Assembly (NCBI GenBank): GCA_944383035.1 | Contig: CALWOE010000005.1 | Coordinates: 1 to 38,653 of the forward strand | Reading direction: 5' to 3' | Length of the DNA stretch: 38,653 nucleotides | Source of the DNA: an uncultured Clostridia bacterium | Lineage (GTDB): Bacteria; Bacillota; Clostridia; TANB77; CAG-465 | In this document: piece by piece, positions 1 to 8,402 of the stretch | Layout of the letters: each line of letters begins with the position of its first letter | How positions within the stretch are numbered: the first letter of the stretch is position 1 | Program-made: the position numbers and the translations under genes | Notes under the pieces: generated by a model | The model's input: only the letters and a program-made list of their open reading frames with translations | The model's database searches: none | Told to the model about the DNA's origin: nothing

Positions 1-66
1 AAGCTTGCTAATTATTTAGGTGAAAAAGTTACAAAAGAAAAATCAATGGAAAATGCTATTATATAA
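1..66 (+). CDS. C-terminal end of an unidentified protein (partial at window edge)
   Basis: Frame 1 is open from the first base and ends at a TAA at 64-66, giving a 21-residue tail rich in Lys and Glu. The upstream part lies outside the window, so neither the start nor the family can be determined. The tail alone has no recognisable motif. The frame could also be open by chance over this short stretch. Confidence 0.35.
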   Translation, partial: KLANYLGEKVTKEKSMENAII

Positions 67-130
67 ATTACAATTTTTAGGAATAGTGATATGAGCAAAT
101 CAGAAATGGTTTGTTCTTTTTTTGGTCTTT

Positions 131-206
131 AAATCCGAAACACTCACAAATTTTTTCTTATTACCAAGTTGAAATCCTGTTCACTCACAATTTTTTGTTG
201 TATTAA
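131..206. repeat. Imperfect tandem direct repeat upstream of the truncated BspA gene
   Basis: Two copies about 41 nt apart (131-163 and 172-206) each contain AAATCC, then CACTCACAA, a run of six T and an ATTA end. The CACTCACAA core is identical in both copies. They sit where a BspA gene's signal-peptide coding region would be expected, so they could mark a deletion or recombination junction. This is inference from position. Confidence 0.5.
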
Positions 207-1143
207 GAATAGCGTTGTCATAGATGTAAACAATTGGGATACATCAAATGTTACAAACATGAAGAGTATATTTTATAATTGTAATAGTTTGACAGAAATA
301 GATGTAAGTGATTGGGATACATCAAATGTTACAAACATGGGGAGTATATTTTATAATTGTAGTGCTTTAACAGAAATAGATGTAAGTAATTGGAATACAA
401 GTAAAGTAACAACATTATTTTCAACTTTTGAAGGTTGTAAAAATTTAACTGAAATAGATGTAAGTAGATTTGATACAAAAAATGTAACAAATATGAATTC
501 TGTGTTTAGTGGATGTAGTAATTTAAGTGAAATAGATGTAAGTAAATGGAATACAAGTAATGTAACAAGTATGAGTGCTATGTTTCAGAATTGCAGTAAT
601 TTGGTAGATTTAGATTTAAGCGAATCTGATACAGGTAACGTAACAAATATGGTAAATATGTTTTTTCATTGTTATAATTTAACAACTACAATACCTATTT
701 TAGGAAATGTTGCAAATTATACTATTATGTTTTATAATGCAGCAACACAAAATGGAGCAAAAATAACAGTAAATTATACTCAAGAAACATCAAGTTTAGT
801 AGACAATATGATAGCAACAAAAAGTTCAAATTCAAATGTAGTAAAGGGAAGTCAAGTTACAGTACCAATAAGTTTAATGTCACTGTTTAGTGAAAAAGAA
901 ATAGTTGCTACAGATGAGGCAGACATCTCAGTTACAAAAGTAGCTGAAAATAGTATATATCTAAATGTAAATGATTTGGACGGAATAAGTAAAATAAACT
1001 TATTAAATGAAAATAATGAAATTGTAGATGAAATTACAGTTGATGGTGATACATTATATAAAAATTTAGTAAATATAGAAAATGAAATCATTTATGTACA
1101 GGTTGTTGATATGAATAATGTTAAGACAAGTATTAGTGTTTAA
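169..1143 (+). pseudogene. BspA-like (DUF285) repeat surface protein, 5'-truncated
   Basis: The frame encodes about six repeats of 26 residues (78 bp) with the pattern F.NC..LTEIDVS.WDTSNVTNM, the DUF285/BspA-type leucine-rich repeat of secreted surface proteins. The first two repeats are almost identical in DNA. A non-repeat C-terminal half of about 150 residues follows, rich in Asn, Val and Ile and probably a beta-sandwich. I see no LPXTG anchor. Full family members begin with a signal peptide. Here the only start ahead of the repeats is a TTG without a Shine-Dalgarno site, and the first residues resemble no signal peptide, so the 5' end seems lost. The first in-frame ATG lies inside repeat 1. 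A fragment of a larger family scattered in the genome is most likely; expression from the TTG cannot be excluded. Confidence 0.65.
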
Positions 1144-1147
1144 TATA

Positions 1148-1184
1148 AAAGGAGACTTGAAAATAATTTTTTAAGTTTCTTTTT
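1148..1184 (+). terminator. Rho-independent terminator after the BspA-like gene
   Basis: A GGAGACTTGAAAA arm pairs, with G-U wobbles, with TTTTTAAGTTTC, followed by a run of T. It begins just after the stop codon at 1141-1143. Confidence 0.7.
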
Positions 1185-1262
1185 TTATTGATTTAATTAT
1201 ATAATAAAAAGTGATGTTTTCATTTAAAAATTAAAATAGTAAAATAAAATAACATAAAAAAA

Positions 1263-1291
1263 TTGAAAAAAAAGAGATATTATGTTAAAAT
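1263..1291 (+). promoter_or_regulatory. Sigma-A promoter of metK
   Basis: TTGAAA (1263-1268), a 17-nt spacer, then TAAAAT (1286-1291) with TG one base upstream (extended -10). The gap to the metK start is short and holds a GGGAG ribosome site. There is no room for a SAM riboswitch here. Confidence 0.7.
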
Positions 1292-1318
1292 ATATATGTT
1301 TTAGAAGGGAGAATTAAA

Positions 1319-2410
1319 ATGTTAATTTCAGTAGAAAGTGTTGGCATAGGACATCCAGATAAAGTATGTGATAGAATTTCAGATGCGATTTTAGATGAAT
1401 GTTTAAAACAAGATAAATATTCTAGAGTTGCTTGTGAAACTTTGATAAAAAGTGATCATGTAATTGTTGCAGGAGAAATCACAACAAATGCAAAAATTGA
1501 TGTAGAAAAAATTGTAAATGATGTTATACAAGAAGTAGGATATTATGATATAAAACCAAAAGTTGAAAACTATTTAGAGTTACAATCTAAAGATATAGCA
1601 CAAGGAGTAGATATAGGTGGTGCTGGAGATCAAGGCTTTATGATAGGATATGCATGTAATGATACAAAATATTATATGCCACTTGCATATGAAATTGTAA
1701 ATATGCTTTTAAAAAAAGCAAATACAGATAGATTAAGTGGAAAATTTAAATATTCAAGATCTGATATGAAAGCACAAATAACTATGGATACTGATACTAA
1801 AAGAGTAGATACAGTGCTTATGTCTATTCAACATTTAGAAGATTTTAATGAAAAAGAATTTAAAGAATATATAAAAAATGAAATTATTTTTAAGGTATTA
1901 AAAGAATATAATTTAAATACAGATTGTAAAATATTAATAAATCCAACTGGTAGATTTGTAATTGGTGGATCAATTGGTGATGCTGGTCTTACAGGAAGAA
2001 AAATAATTGTAGATAATTATAGTTTCTTTGCTCCACATGGTGGTGGTGCATTCAGTGGAAAAGATCCTACTAAAGTTGATAGATCTGGTGCATATATTGC
2101 AAGATATATAGCTAAAAATATAGTTGCAGCTGGTCTTTGTAATAATTGTACTGTTCAAATTGCATATGCAATTGGTGTAAAAGAACCTGTATCTTTAAAT
2201 ATTCAAACAGACAATAAAGATTTAGATTTAGACAAATTATCAAATAAAATTAGAGAACTTGTTGACTTAACACCAAATGGAATTATAGAAAAATTGAATT
2301 TAAGAAATCCAATATATAAAAATTTAACAACATACGGTCATTTTGGAGAAAATGCTAAAGATATGGAATGGGAAAAATTAGATTTAGTAGATAAATTAAA
2401 AAAAATTTAG
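1319..2410 (+). CDS. metK: S-adenosylmethionine synthetase
   Basis: Methionine adenosyltransferase makes S-adenosylmethionine from ATP and methionine in the cytoplasm. All family signatures are present: GHPDKVCD near residues 11-18, GAGDQG at 101-106, and the phosphate-binding GGGAFSGKDPTKVDRSGAY at 241-259. At 363 residues it is somewhat shorter than the usual 380-400, with the loss spread over loops rather than in a motif. The ATG follows GGGAG at good spacing. It heads an apparent operon, with the next gene 8 nt downstream and the VanZ-SDR gene 15 nt after that. No SAM-responsive riboswitch is visible, so control seems to rest on the promoter. Confidence 0.96.
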   Translation: MLISVESVGIGHPDKVCDRISDAILDECLKQDKYSRVACETLIKSDHVIVAGEITTNAKIDVEKIVNDVIQEVGYYDIKPKVENYLELQSKDIAQGVDIGGAGDQGFMIGYACNDTKYYMPLAYEIVNMLLKKANTDRLSGKFKYSRSDMKAQITMDTDTKRVDTVLMSIQHLEDFNEKEFKEYIKNEIIFKVLKEYNLNTDCKILINPTGRFVIGGSIGDAGLTGRKIIVDNYSFFAPHGGGAFSGKDPTKVDRSGAYIARYIAKNIVAAGLCNNCTVQIAYAIGVKEPVSLNIQTDNKDLDLDKLSNKIRELVDLTPNGIIEKLNLRNPIYKNLTTYGHFGENAKDMEWEKLDLVDKLKKI

Positions 2411-2418
2411 GAGAGAAT

Positions 2419-2955
2419 ATGAGTAAAGATAATGAAAAAGTATTATTTAGTGCTAAAACTAGATATACATATGAAGAATATTTAAAAATGAATAAATTTC
2501 ATTTTTATAGAAAAAATGTAGTTTATATCTCATTTTTAATAGCTTTTATAATTATACTTGGATTTATGGGAGTAGCAAATATATTTTTAGGTGGTATTGT
2601 AGAAGGTGTAATTTGTTTAGCACTTTTTGTATATTTTATATTGTTTATAATACTTATGCCAAGAATATCAACAAGAAGTATATATAAAAGCGATAAATTA
2701 CTAAATGATGAAAATGTTGAAAATTCTTTTAAATTTTATGACAATTATTTTGTAATAACAAATCAAAATTCAACTTCAAAAATAGATTATAGCAAGATAT
2801 ATAGAGTATATGAGACTAAAACAAATTTTTATTTTTATTTAAATAAAAGACTTGTTTATATAATAAAAAAAGATGATTTTAAAAATTGCAATTTGCAAGA
2901 TTTTAGATGGTTATTACAAAGAAAATATGGTAAGTACTATATAATAAAAATGTAG
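2419..2955 (+). CDS. YcxB-like membrane protein
   Basis: A 178-residue protein with a basic N-terminal segment, two closely spaced membrane helices (about residues 35-60 and 63-85) and a cytosolic C-terminal domain. That domain has the FKFYDNYFVI...Y.KIYRVYET...YFYL pattern of the YcxB-like C-terminal domain, a PH-like fold of unknown role common in Firmicutes. The ATG follows GGAGAG at normal spacing and lies 8 nt after metK, so the two are probably co-transcribed. Nothing in the sequence suggests an enzymatic site. The family assignment rests on layout and motif pattern, and the function is unknown. Confidence 0.7.
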   Translation: MSKDNEKVLFSAKTRYTYEEYLKMNKFHFYRKNVVYISFLIAFIIILGFMGVANIFLGGIVEGVICLALFVYFILFIILMPRISTRSIYKSDKLLNDENVENSFKFYDNYFVITNQNSTSKIDYSKIYRVYETKTNFYFYLNKRLVYIIKKDDFKNCNLQDFRWLLQRKYGKYYIIKM

Positions 2956-2970
2956 AGTGGAGGAGATAAT

Positions 2971-4359
2971 ATGGAATATATAATGTCTGAGATAAGTTTT
3001 ATGATTATATATATTTTATTATTTTCTCCTTTTTATTTTATTTTTAGATATTTGTATATAAATAAAAATGAATATATAAAAAAAGAGAAAAACTTTTTAA
3101 AACATGAATTAATGTTATATTTTCTGTTTTGCTTTATAGTATGTATATGCGTAAAAACTATAATTCCTGATATAGAAATAACACAAAATGGTATAAATTT
3201 TGTATTTGGATTTGGTAGTATAAATATAATTCCATTTAAGATAATATATGATATTTTAACAAATATAGATAATAATATGTATTTAAACCAATTTACGATA
3301 AATTTATTTTTATTTATTCCAATTGGTATAATTCTTCCACTTATATACAAAAAGTATGAAAATATTAAATCACTTATAAAGTTTAGTATAATATTTTCAG
3401 TTATTATAGGTGTACTTAAGTTACTAAGACCAAAAGTATTTAGTATAGATGATGTGTTATTAAATTTACTTGGAATAATTACTGGATATTTGATTTATTT
3501 GTTTATAAAAAAGATTTTTAAAGAAAATGTATATTTCTCAAGAATAAATTCAAAAATGGATTTAATTGAAAATCAGAATAAAAAGTTAAATGAAAATAAT
3601 AAAAATTCAAAAAAGCCATATGCTTTTGTTACTGGTGCATCTTCTGGTATAGGATATGATATAGCAGTAGAACTTTCTAATTTAGGATTTAATATTATAG
3701 CAATATCACGAAAAAAAGATAATCTAAAAAAGTTAGAAAAAAATATTAAAACTAAAATTATAAAATATGAACTTGATTTAAAAAATTTAAGTGTGTTAGA
3801 GGATACTTTAAATAAAATATATGATAAATATAATATTAAAGTTATTGTAAATTGTGCTGGCTTTGGTAGTTTTGGAAATGTAAAAAATATAGATTATAAA
3901 AAAGAACTTGATATGATAGATGTAAATATAAAAGCTGTTTATCTAATAACAAAATTATATTTGCAAAAATATGATAGTAAAGAAAATTATATTTTAAATG
4001 TATCTTCAACAGCAGCCTTTGGTGTTGGACCATATATGTCTTGTTATTATGCAACAAAATCTTTTGTGAACATGTATACAAAGAGTATTATGTATGAAGA
4101 TATAAAAACTAATATATCATGTCTTTTACCAGGACCTGTAGATACTAATTTTAATAAAAATATTGGTATTAAATTTTCAGTAAAACCAATGAGTAGCAAA
4201 TATATATCAAAATATGCAGTAAGAAAAATGTTTTATAATAAAAAGGTAATAATACCAGGTATAAAAAATAAAATTTTAGTTTTTTTATTAAGATTTATTT
4301 CAACCGATATTATAGGTAATATAAATAAAATTATACAACAAAAAAAGAATGATAACTAA
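2971..4359 (+). CDS. VanZ-like membrane domain fused to a short-chain dehydrogenase (SDR)
   Basis: A 462-residue two-part protein. Residues 1-185 form a VanZ-like membrane domain with about five helices, including NIIPF (85-89), FTINLFLFIPIG (108-119) and the SIDDVLLNLLG motif (158-168). The E..Q residues usual in the VanZ helix before that motif are not seen. After a polar Asn/Lys linker (about 190-214), residues 217-462 are a classical SDR: TGASSGIG cofactor motif (221-228), NCAG (294-297), catalytic Ser (345 or 346), YxxxK (Tyr359-Lys363) and a PGPVDT segment. The order suggests a cytosolic NAD(P)-dependent reductase tethered to the membrane, perhaps acting on a lipid or polyprenyl substrate; the substrate is unknown. 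The start ATG follows GGAGGAG. The stop codon lies in the terminator stem. Confidence 0.85.
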   Translation: MEYIMSEISFMIIYILLFSPFYFIFRYLYINKNEYIKKEKNFLKHELMLYFLFCFIVCICVKTIIPDIEITQNGINFVFGFGSINIIPFKIIYDILTNIDNNMYLNQFTINLFLFIPIGIILPLIYKKYENIKSLIKFSIIFSVIIGVLKLLRPKVFSIDDVLLNLLGIITGYLIYLFIKKIFKENVYFSRINSKMDLIENQNKKLNENNKNSKKPYAFVTGASSGIGYDIAVELSNLGFNIIAISRKKDNLKKLEKNIKTKIIKYELDLKNLSVLEDTLNKIYDKYNIKVIVNCAGFGSFGNVKNIDYKKELDMIDVNIKAVYLITKLYLQKYDSKENYILNVSSTAAFGVGPYMSCYYATKSFVNMYTKSIMYEDIKTNISCLLPGPVDTNFNKNIGIKFSVKPMSSKYISKYAVRKMFYNKKVIIPGIKNKILVFLLRFISTDIIGNINKIIQQKKNDN

Positions 4360-4386
4360 CCACATAAGAATGGTTAGTTATTTTTA
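4352..4386. terminator. Bidirectional terminator between the VanZ-SDR gene and tspO
   Basis: A perfect 11-bp stem, ATAACTAACCA with TGGTTAGTTAT, and an 8-nt loop. T runs flank it on both strands, so it can serve both convergent genes. It contains the stop codon of the + strand gene and reaches the stop of tspO. Confidence 0.8.
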
Positions 4387-4878
4387 ATTTAATATACATA
4401 TAAAGAAATTTAAAATGGCAGCAAATATACACCATATAAAATATGGGATTTGAAGATATGCTGATAATTTATTTTTCTCATAAAATTCAGAGATCATTAC
4501 AATAAGAACAAAAATTAAAAGTAAAGTCCATAAAAAACTTATAAAATATAATTTAAATCTAAATAATATAATAGTGTATGTAGCATTTATTAAAAGTTGT
4601 AAAAAATAAACTATAAGTATTTTTTTATTATCCATATCATTTTTATCATCTTTTATAGTCTGATATACTATGTATGAAGAAATACCAAGTAAAAAATAAA
4701 TAATTGACCAAACTATTGGAAATATAATTCTTGGTGGTGCAAAAAATGGTTTATTAAATTCTTCGTATATTGAAGATATGTCACCAGATAAAAAAGAAAA
4801 TAAACCACCAATAATAAATGGTATTAAAATACATATAATTAATTCTTTAAAGTTTATTTTTTTTATAACTTCTTTCAT
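4384..4878 (-). CDS. tspO: TspO/MBR family membrane protein
   Basis: A 164-residue protein with five predicted membrane helices and the TspO/peripheral benzodiazepine receptor pattern: FNKPFFAPP then FPIVWSIIYFLLG in the first half, and a C-terminal IPYFIWCIFAAILNF with the conserved Trp and Asn. Family members bind porphyrins and other hydrophobic ligands and are linked to tetrapyrrole handling and stress responses. No haem or porphyrin genes are near, so the ligand here is unknown. It is divergent from recN, with about 128 nt between the two starts, and convergent with the VanZ-SDR gene. The start follows a GGTG ribosome site. Confidence 0.85.
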   Translation of the reverse strand: MKEVIKKINFKELIICILIPFIIGGLFSFLSGDISSIYEEFNKPFFAPPRIIFPIVWSIIYFLLGISSYIVYQTIKDDKNDMDNKKILIVYFLQLLINATYTIILFRFKLYFISFLWTLLLIFVLIVMISEFYEKNKLSAYLQIPYFIWCIFAAILNFFICILN

Positions 4879-4939
4879 AATATCACCACTAATATTTTAT
4901 GCTGAATTAATAAAAATTATTTTATTTTTTAAAAAAGTA

Positions 4940-4968
4940 TTTACAAAAAAGAACATATGTGTTATTAT
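4940..4968 (+). promoter_or_regulatory. recN promoter with LexA/DinR-like box in the spacer
   Basis: TTTACA (4940-4945), a 17-nt spacer, TATTAT (4963-4968). The spacer contains AGAACATATGTGTT (4950-4963), which by my count matches 11 of 14 positions of the Bacillus DinR/LexA consensus CGAACRNRYGTTYG. A repressor bound there would block RNA polymerase. Confidence 0.6.
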
Positions 4969-5006
4969 TTTTAATATAAACAAAAGTTCTTTTTTTGAGG
5001 TGGAAT

Positions 5007-6623
5007 ATGATTACAAATATACATATAAAAAATGTTGGGATAATTGATGATATAACTATAGAATTTAAAGATAAATTTAATGTTATAACAGGAGAAACTG
5101 GTGCTGGTAAAAGTCTTATTATAAATTCACTAAATTTAATTTCTGGTGGTAGATTTAAAAAAGAATTAATTCGAAATAATGAAGATTTTGCATTAGTTGA
5201 AGTAGAAATTTTTAAAGAAAATGAAACTCCAAGTAATATAGTTGTATCAAGAGAAATATATAGAAATGGAAGAAACTCTTGTAAAATAAATGGTAATATT
5301 GTTACAGTAAATACTCTAAAAGAGTTTATGAGGGATATAATAGATATTCATGGACAAAATGATAATCAAGATCTATTAGAAGAAGAAAATCATATAAAAA
5401 TATTAGATAATTTTGCATCTTGTAAATTAAAAGAATATAAGGAAAAATATGATGTACTTTTTAAAGAGGCATGTAATTTAAAGTCTTTTCTTGCTAAAAA
5501 TTATGGTGATGAAAGAGAGAAAAAAAGAAAATTAGATTTACTTTATTATCAATTAAATGAAATAAATAGTGCATCTTTAAAAGTTGGAGAAGAGTATTCT
5601 TTAGAAGAAAAAAGAAATATTATGAGAAACTATGAAAAAATATCTAAAAATTTAAATATCATCTCAAGTATTTTAAGTGATAATATTATTGATAATATGT
5701 CAACAGTTATAAATTGTTTTGAAAATATAGAAACTTATGATGTATCTTGTAAAGATAAACTAAGTAAAATAAAGGACATGTATTATGAATTAGAGGATAT
5801 ATCAAGAGATATTACAGATAAAAAACAAGAAAGTTTTTTTGATGAAGAAGAATATGATGAAATAGAAAAAAGACTTGATATTATAACTTCTTTAAAAAGG
5901 AAATATGGCAATACAATAGAAGAAATATTAGAGTATAAAGAAGAAATACAAAAAGAAATAATTGAAGTTGAAAATGTTGAAGAAAATAATAAAATTGTAA
6001 AAGAAAAATTAAGTAAAATAAAAAAACAAATGAAAGATATTGCAGATAAAATGTATGAAATAAGAAAAGAATATATAGATATTTTAGAAAAAAGTGTAAA
6101 TGAAGAATTAGAAAGTTTAGAGATGAAAAATGCAAAATTTAAAGTAGAAATTATTCATAGTGAAAATGAATTTAATAAAAATGGTTTAGATAAAGTAAGA
6201 TTTATAATAAAAACAAATGTAGGAGATGATTTTAAAGCTTTAGCTAAAATAGCTTCTGGTGGTGAAATATCTCGTATTATGCTTTCTTTAAAATCAGTTA
6301 TTTTTGAAACAGATACCAAAGATATATTGGTTTTTGATGAAATAGATACAGGAATAAGTGGTAATGCGGCAAATGCAGTTGGTGAGAAAATAAGAAAAAT
6401 AGCAAAAAAACATCAAGTAATTGCTGTAACACATCAAGCAATATTAACAGCAAAAGCAAACCACAATTTTATGGTTAAAAAAGTAACAGATAATCTTACA
6501 ACAAAAACAGTTGTAAAAAATCTAACTGAAGAAGAAATAATAAATGAAATTGCAAGAATATCAGGAGGAAGTATTACAAAAACAGCAATTGAACATGCAA
6601 AAGAATTAAGAAAAACAGCATAA
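5007..6623 (+). CDS. recN: DNA repair protein RecN (SMC-like ATPase)
   Basis: RecN is an SMC-like ATPase that gathers at double-strand breaks and promotes recombinational repair. The 538-residue product has Walker A GETGAGKS (29-36), the Q-loop region DIHGQNDNQDLL near 113-124, a long charged coiled coil (about 150-370), the ABC signature ASGGEISR near 415 and Walker B ILVFDEIDTG near 441. The ATG at 5007 is chosen because it follows GAGGTGG; an upstream in-frame TTG at 4995 lies over the ribosome site. The length is slightly below the usual 550-570. It is a single-gene unit ending in a hairpin, with a probable SOS-controlled promoter. Confidence 0.96.
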   Translation: MITNIHIKNVGIIDDITIEFKDKFNVITGETGAGKSLIINSLNLISGGRFKKELIRNNEDFALVEVEIFKENETPSNIVVSREIYRNGRNSCKINGNIVTVNTLKEFMRDIIDIHGQNDNQDLLEEENHIKILDNFASCKLKEYKEKYDVLFKEACNLKSFLAKNYGDEREKKRKLDLLYYQLNEINSASLKVGEEYSLEEKRNIMRNYEKISKNLNIISSILSDNIIDNMSTVINCFENIETYDVSCKDKLSKIKDMYYELEDISRDITDKKQESFFDEEEYDEIEKRLDIITSLKRKYGNTIEEILEYKEEIQKEIIEVENVEENNKIVKEKLSKIKKQMKDIADKMYEIRKEYIDILEKSVNEELESLEMKNAKFKVEIIHSENEFNKNGLDKVRFIIKTNVGDDFKALAKIASGGEISRIMLSLKSVIFETDTKDILVFDEIDTGISGNAANAVGEKIRKIAKKHQVIAVTHQAILTAKANHNFMVKKVTDNLTTKTVVKNLTEEEIINEIARISGGSITKTAIEHAKELRKTA

Positions 6624-6624
6624 A

Positions 6625-6657
6625 TTAAAAGAGCTTTTTAGCTCTTTTAATCGTTTT
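6625..6657. terminator. Terminator between convergent recN and asd
   Basis: A 10-bp stem TTAAAAGAGC with GCTCTTTTAA and a 6-nt loop, followed by the weak T tract TCGTTTT. It lies right after the recN stop and just beyond the asd stop, so it may serve both, though the T tracts are poor on either strand. Confidence 0.6.
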
Positions 6658-6658
6658 A

Positions 6659-7660
6659 TTAAATATTATTTAATTTTTTATTTACTAAAATCTCTAGTAT
6701 TTGTACTGCATTACTAGCTGCTCCTTTTCTTATATTATCAGCAACACACCATAAATTTATACCACTTTTAACACTAAAATCACGTCTTATTCTACCTACA
6801 AAAACATCGTCTTTACCAGTAGCAAAAGTATTTAGAGGATATATCTTTTTGTAAATATCGTCTAGTACAGCAATAGATTTAGAATTTGCAAGAATCTTTT
6901 TTAAACTAATAATATCAAAACCATTTTCAAATTCTATGTTAATGCTTTCTCCATGAGAATTTGACACCGGTACTCTTACAGCAGTAGCAGTAACATTAAG
7001 ATTTGGTAAATTTAATATTTTTCTTGTTTCATTTATCATTTTTTCTTCTTCTTTTGTGTATCCATTTTCTAAAAATTCATCTATTTGAGGTAAACAATTA
7101 TTATATATTGGATAATCAAATTTATTTGGCTTTTTGTTTAAACTTGTGTTTTTTAAATCTTCAAGACCTAAAATCCCAGCTCCAGATACTGCTTGATATG
7201 TAGAGTATACAACTCTTTTTAATTTATAATTATCATGTAATGGTTTTAATATAACTACTGCTTGTATAGTAGAGCAATTTGGATTTGCAATTATTCCTTT
7301 ATGTTTAAAAATCATATCATAGTTTACTTCTGGAACTACTAAAGGAACATTTTCGTTCATTCTAAAATATGAGCTGTTATCTATTACTATACAACCATTT
7401 TTTACTGCTTCTAAAGCATATTCTTCGCTTATTTTGCTACCAGCAGAAAATAATGCAAAGTCAAATCTTTCATCTTCAAAACTAGTTTTAGTAAGTTCTT
7501 TTACTTCATAGTTTTTATCCATGAATTTTACAATTTTTCCACTAGATTTCTTTGATGCAAATAAAACATATTTATCAATAGGTAGTTTTTTTTCTTCAAG
7601 AACTCTTAAAAACATTGAACCAACAAGACCTGTAGCTCCTACTATTGCACATTTAATCAT
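6659..7660 (-). CDS. asd: Aspartate-semialdehyde dehydrogenase
   Basis: Asd reduces aspartyl phosphate to aspartate semialdehyde with NADPH, the branch point to lysine/diaminopimelate, threonine and methionine. The 333-residue product has the N-terminal nucleotide motif GATGLVG (8-14), the catalytic Cys in NPNCSTIQ (Cys129), the active-site His in SNSHGES (His236) and the family segment VSGAG (158-162). Length is typical. The ATG follows GAGGTG. It stands alone between convergent recN and a 126-nt gap, with no other aspartate-pathway gene in the window. Co-existence with metK fits methionine use but proves no link. Confidence 0.95.
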   Translation of the reverse strand: MIKCAIVGATGLVGSMFLRVLEEKKLPIDKYVLFASKKSSGKIVKFMDKNYEVKELTKTSFEDERFDFALFSAGSKISEEYALEAVKNGCIVIDNSSYFRMNENVPLVVPEVNYDMIFKHKGIIANPNCSTIQAVVILKPLHDNYKLKRVVYSTYQAVSGAGILGLEDLKNTSLNKKPNKFDYPIYNNCLPQIDEFLENGYTKEEEKMINETRKILNLPNLNVTATAVRVPVSNSHGESINIEFENGFDIISLKKILANSKSIAVLDDIYKKIYPLNTFATGKDDVFVGRIRRDFSVKSGINLWCVADNIRKGAASNAVQILEILVNKKLNNI

Positions 7661-7763
7661 AAAAACACCTCAATTTACTTTATGAAATATTAGATTAAAT
7701 AGTGCATGTATACTATATAAAAAATATAAATTAAATAACTTATTTATTAATAAAAAATAAAAA

Positions 7764-7799
7764 TGAAAATAAAAATAGACAAAACATTAAAGTTTTGCC
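7764..7799 (-). terminator. Terminator after the PF06541 membrane protein gene
   Basis: On the minus strand GGCAAAAC pairs with GTTTTGTC (one wobble) around a 6-nt loop and is followed by ATTTTTATTTT. The stop codon (7787-7789) lies in the loop. Confidence 0.7.
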
Positions 7800-8401
7800 T
7801 CTAAAGTTACCATCTTTCTTAAAAAATCAGGATCTAAAATTATGTGTCTTACAGATAAACCAAAATCTATTAAATATACAAATATTATTAATATTGCAAG
7901 TCTTTTTAACATTGTTTTTGGTATCATTTCAATTATTTTATGTAATAATGGTTGTAAAAAGAAAATATAAATTGTACCTAAAATTCCCCAACCTATAAGT
8001 ATTGGAACAGTAGTATAATCCATAATTTCTAAAAACATACTATCATAATTCCACATTTCTACATTAAATATGTTTTTTAGAAAAATACCAGATAAAAGTT
8101 CAAAAGCTCCCATAAAAACAGCGGATACTAAAAAAGCATATGGAATATTTGCTTTTGATGGTTTTAAATTACAAAATAGGAAATATAAAATTACGCCACC
8201 AAAACCATATATTGGGCAATATGGACCATATAACATTCCGCGGTTTGAATATACACCAGATGATATATAAACAAATATTGTCTCAACAATAAATCCAAGA
8301 ATGGAACATATTGAAAATACGTATACAGCATCTAGTATGGATCTTTTTTTATCAGTTTTTTGTAAATTATCATAATTTAATATTGTTTTATATTTTTTCA
8401 T
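7787..8401 (-). CDS. Putative ABC-transporter type IV membrane protein (PF06541-like)
   Basis: A 204-residue integral membrane protein with about five helices. It carries the conserved segment RGMLYGPYCPIYGFGG near residues 55-70, typical of the family annotated as putative ABC transporter permease (PF06541, CmpB-like). The true role of the family is not established, and no ATPase or binding protein is adjacent. The start is taken as the ATG at 8399-8401 because AGGA lies 10 nt upstream. An alternative GTG at 8408-8410 would overlap the previous gene by 8 nt and put the ribosome site almost on the start. It is the second gene of a two-gene minus-strand operon. Confidence 0.75.
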   Translation of the reverse strand: MKKYKTILNYDNLQKTDKKRSILDAVYVFSICSILGFIVETIFVYISSGVYSNRGMLYGPYCPIYGFGGVILYFLFCNLKPSKANIPYAFLVSAVFMGAFELLSGIFLKNIFNVEMWNYDSMFLEIMDYTTVPILIGWGILGTIYIFFLQPLLHKIIEMIPKTMLKRLAILIIFVYLIDFGLSVRHIILDPDFLRKMVTLEAKL

Positions 8402-8402
8402 T

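Noticed and set aside
91..132. Tiny frame reading MSKSEMVCSFFGL, faintly like the CSFCG start of ClpX
   Set aside because: Thirteen residues only, no continuation in any frame, and no convincing ribosome site.
1298..1307. GTTTTAGAAG in the metK leader, identical to the first ten bases of the CRISPR repeat
   Set aside because: The rest of the repeat does not match and the segment overlaps the normal ribosome-site region; ten AT-rich bases can match by chance.
1144..1318. Possible SAM riboswitch before metK
   Set aside because: The promoter is only about 30 nt before the gene and no conserved SAM-box sequence is visible upstream.
4778..5047. Plus-strand frame across the tspO-recN gap
   Set aside because: It starts inside tspO on the opposite strand and overlaps the recN promoter and start; its composition is that of a reverse shadow.
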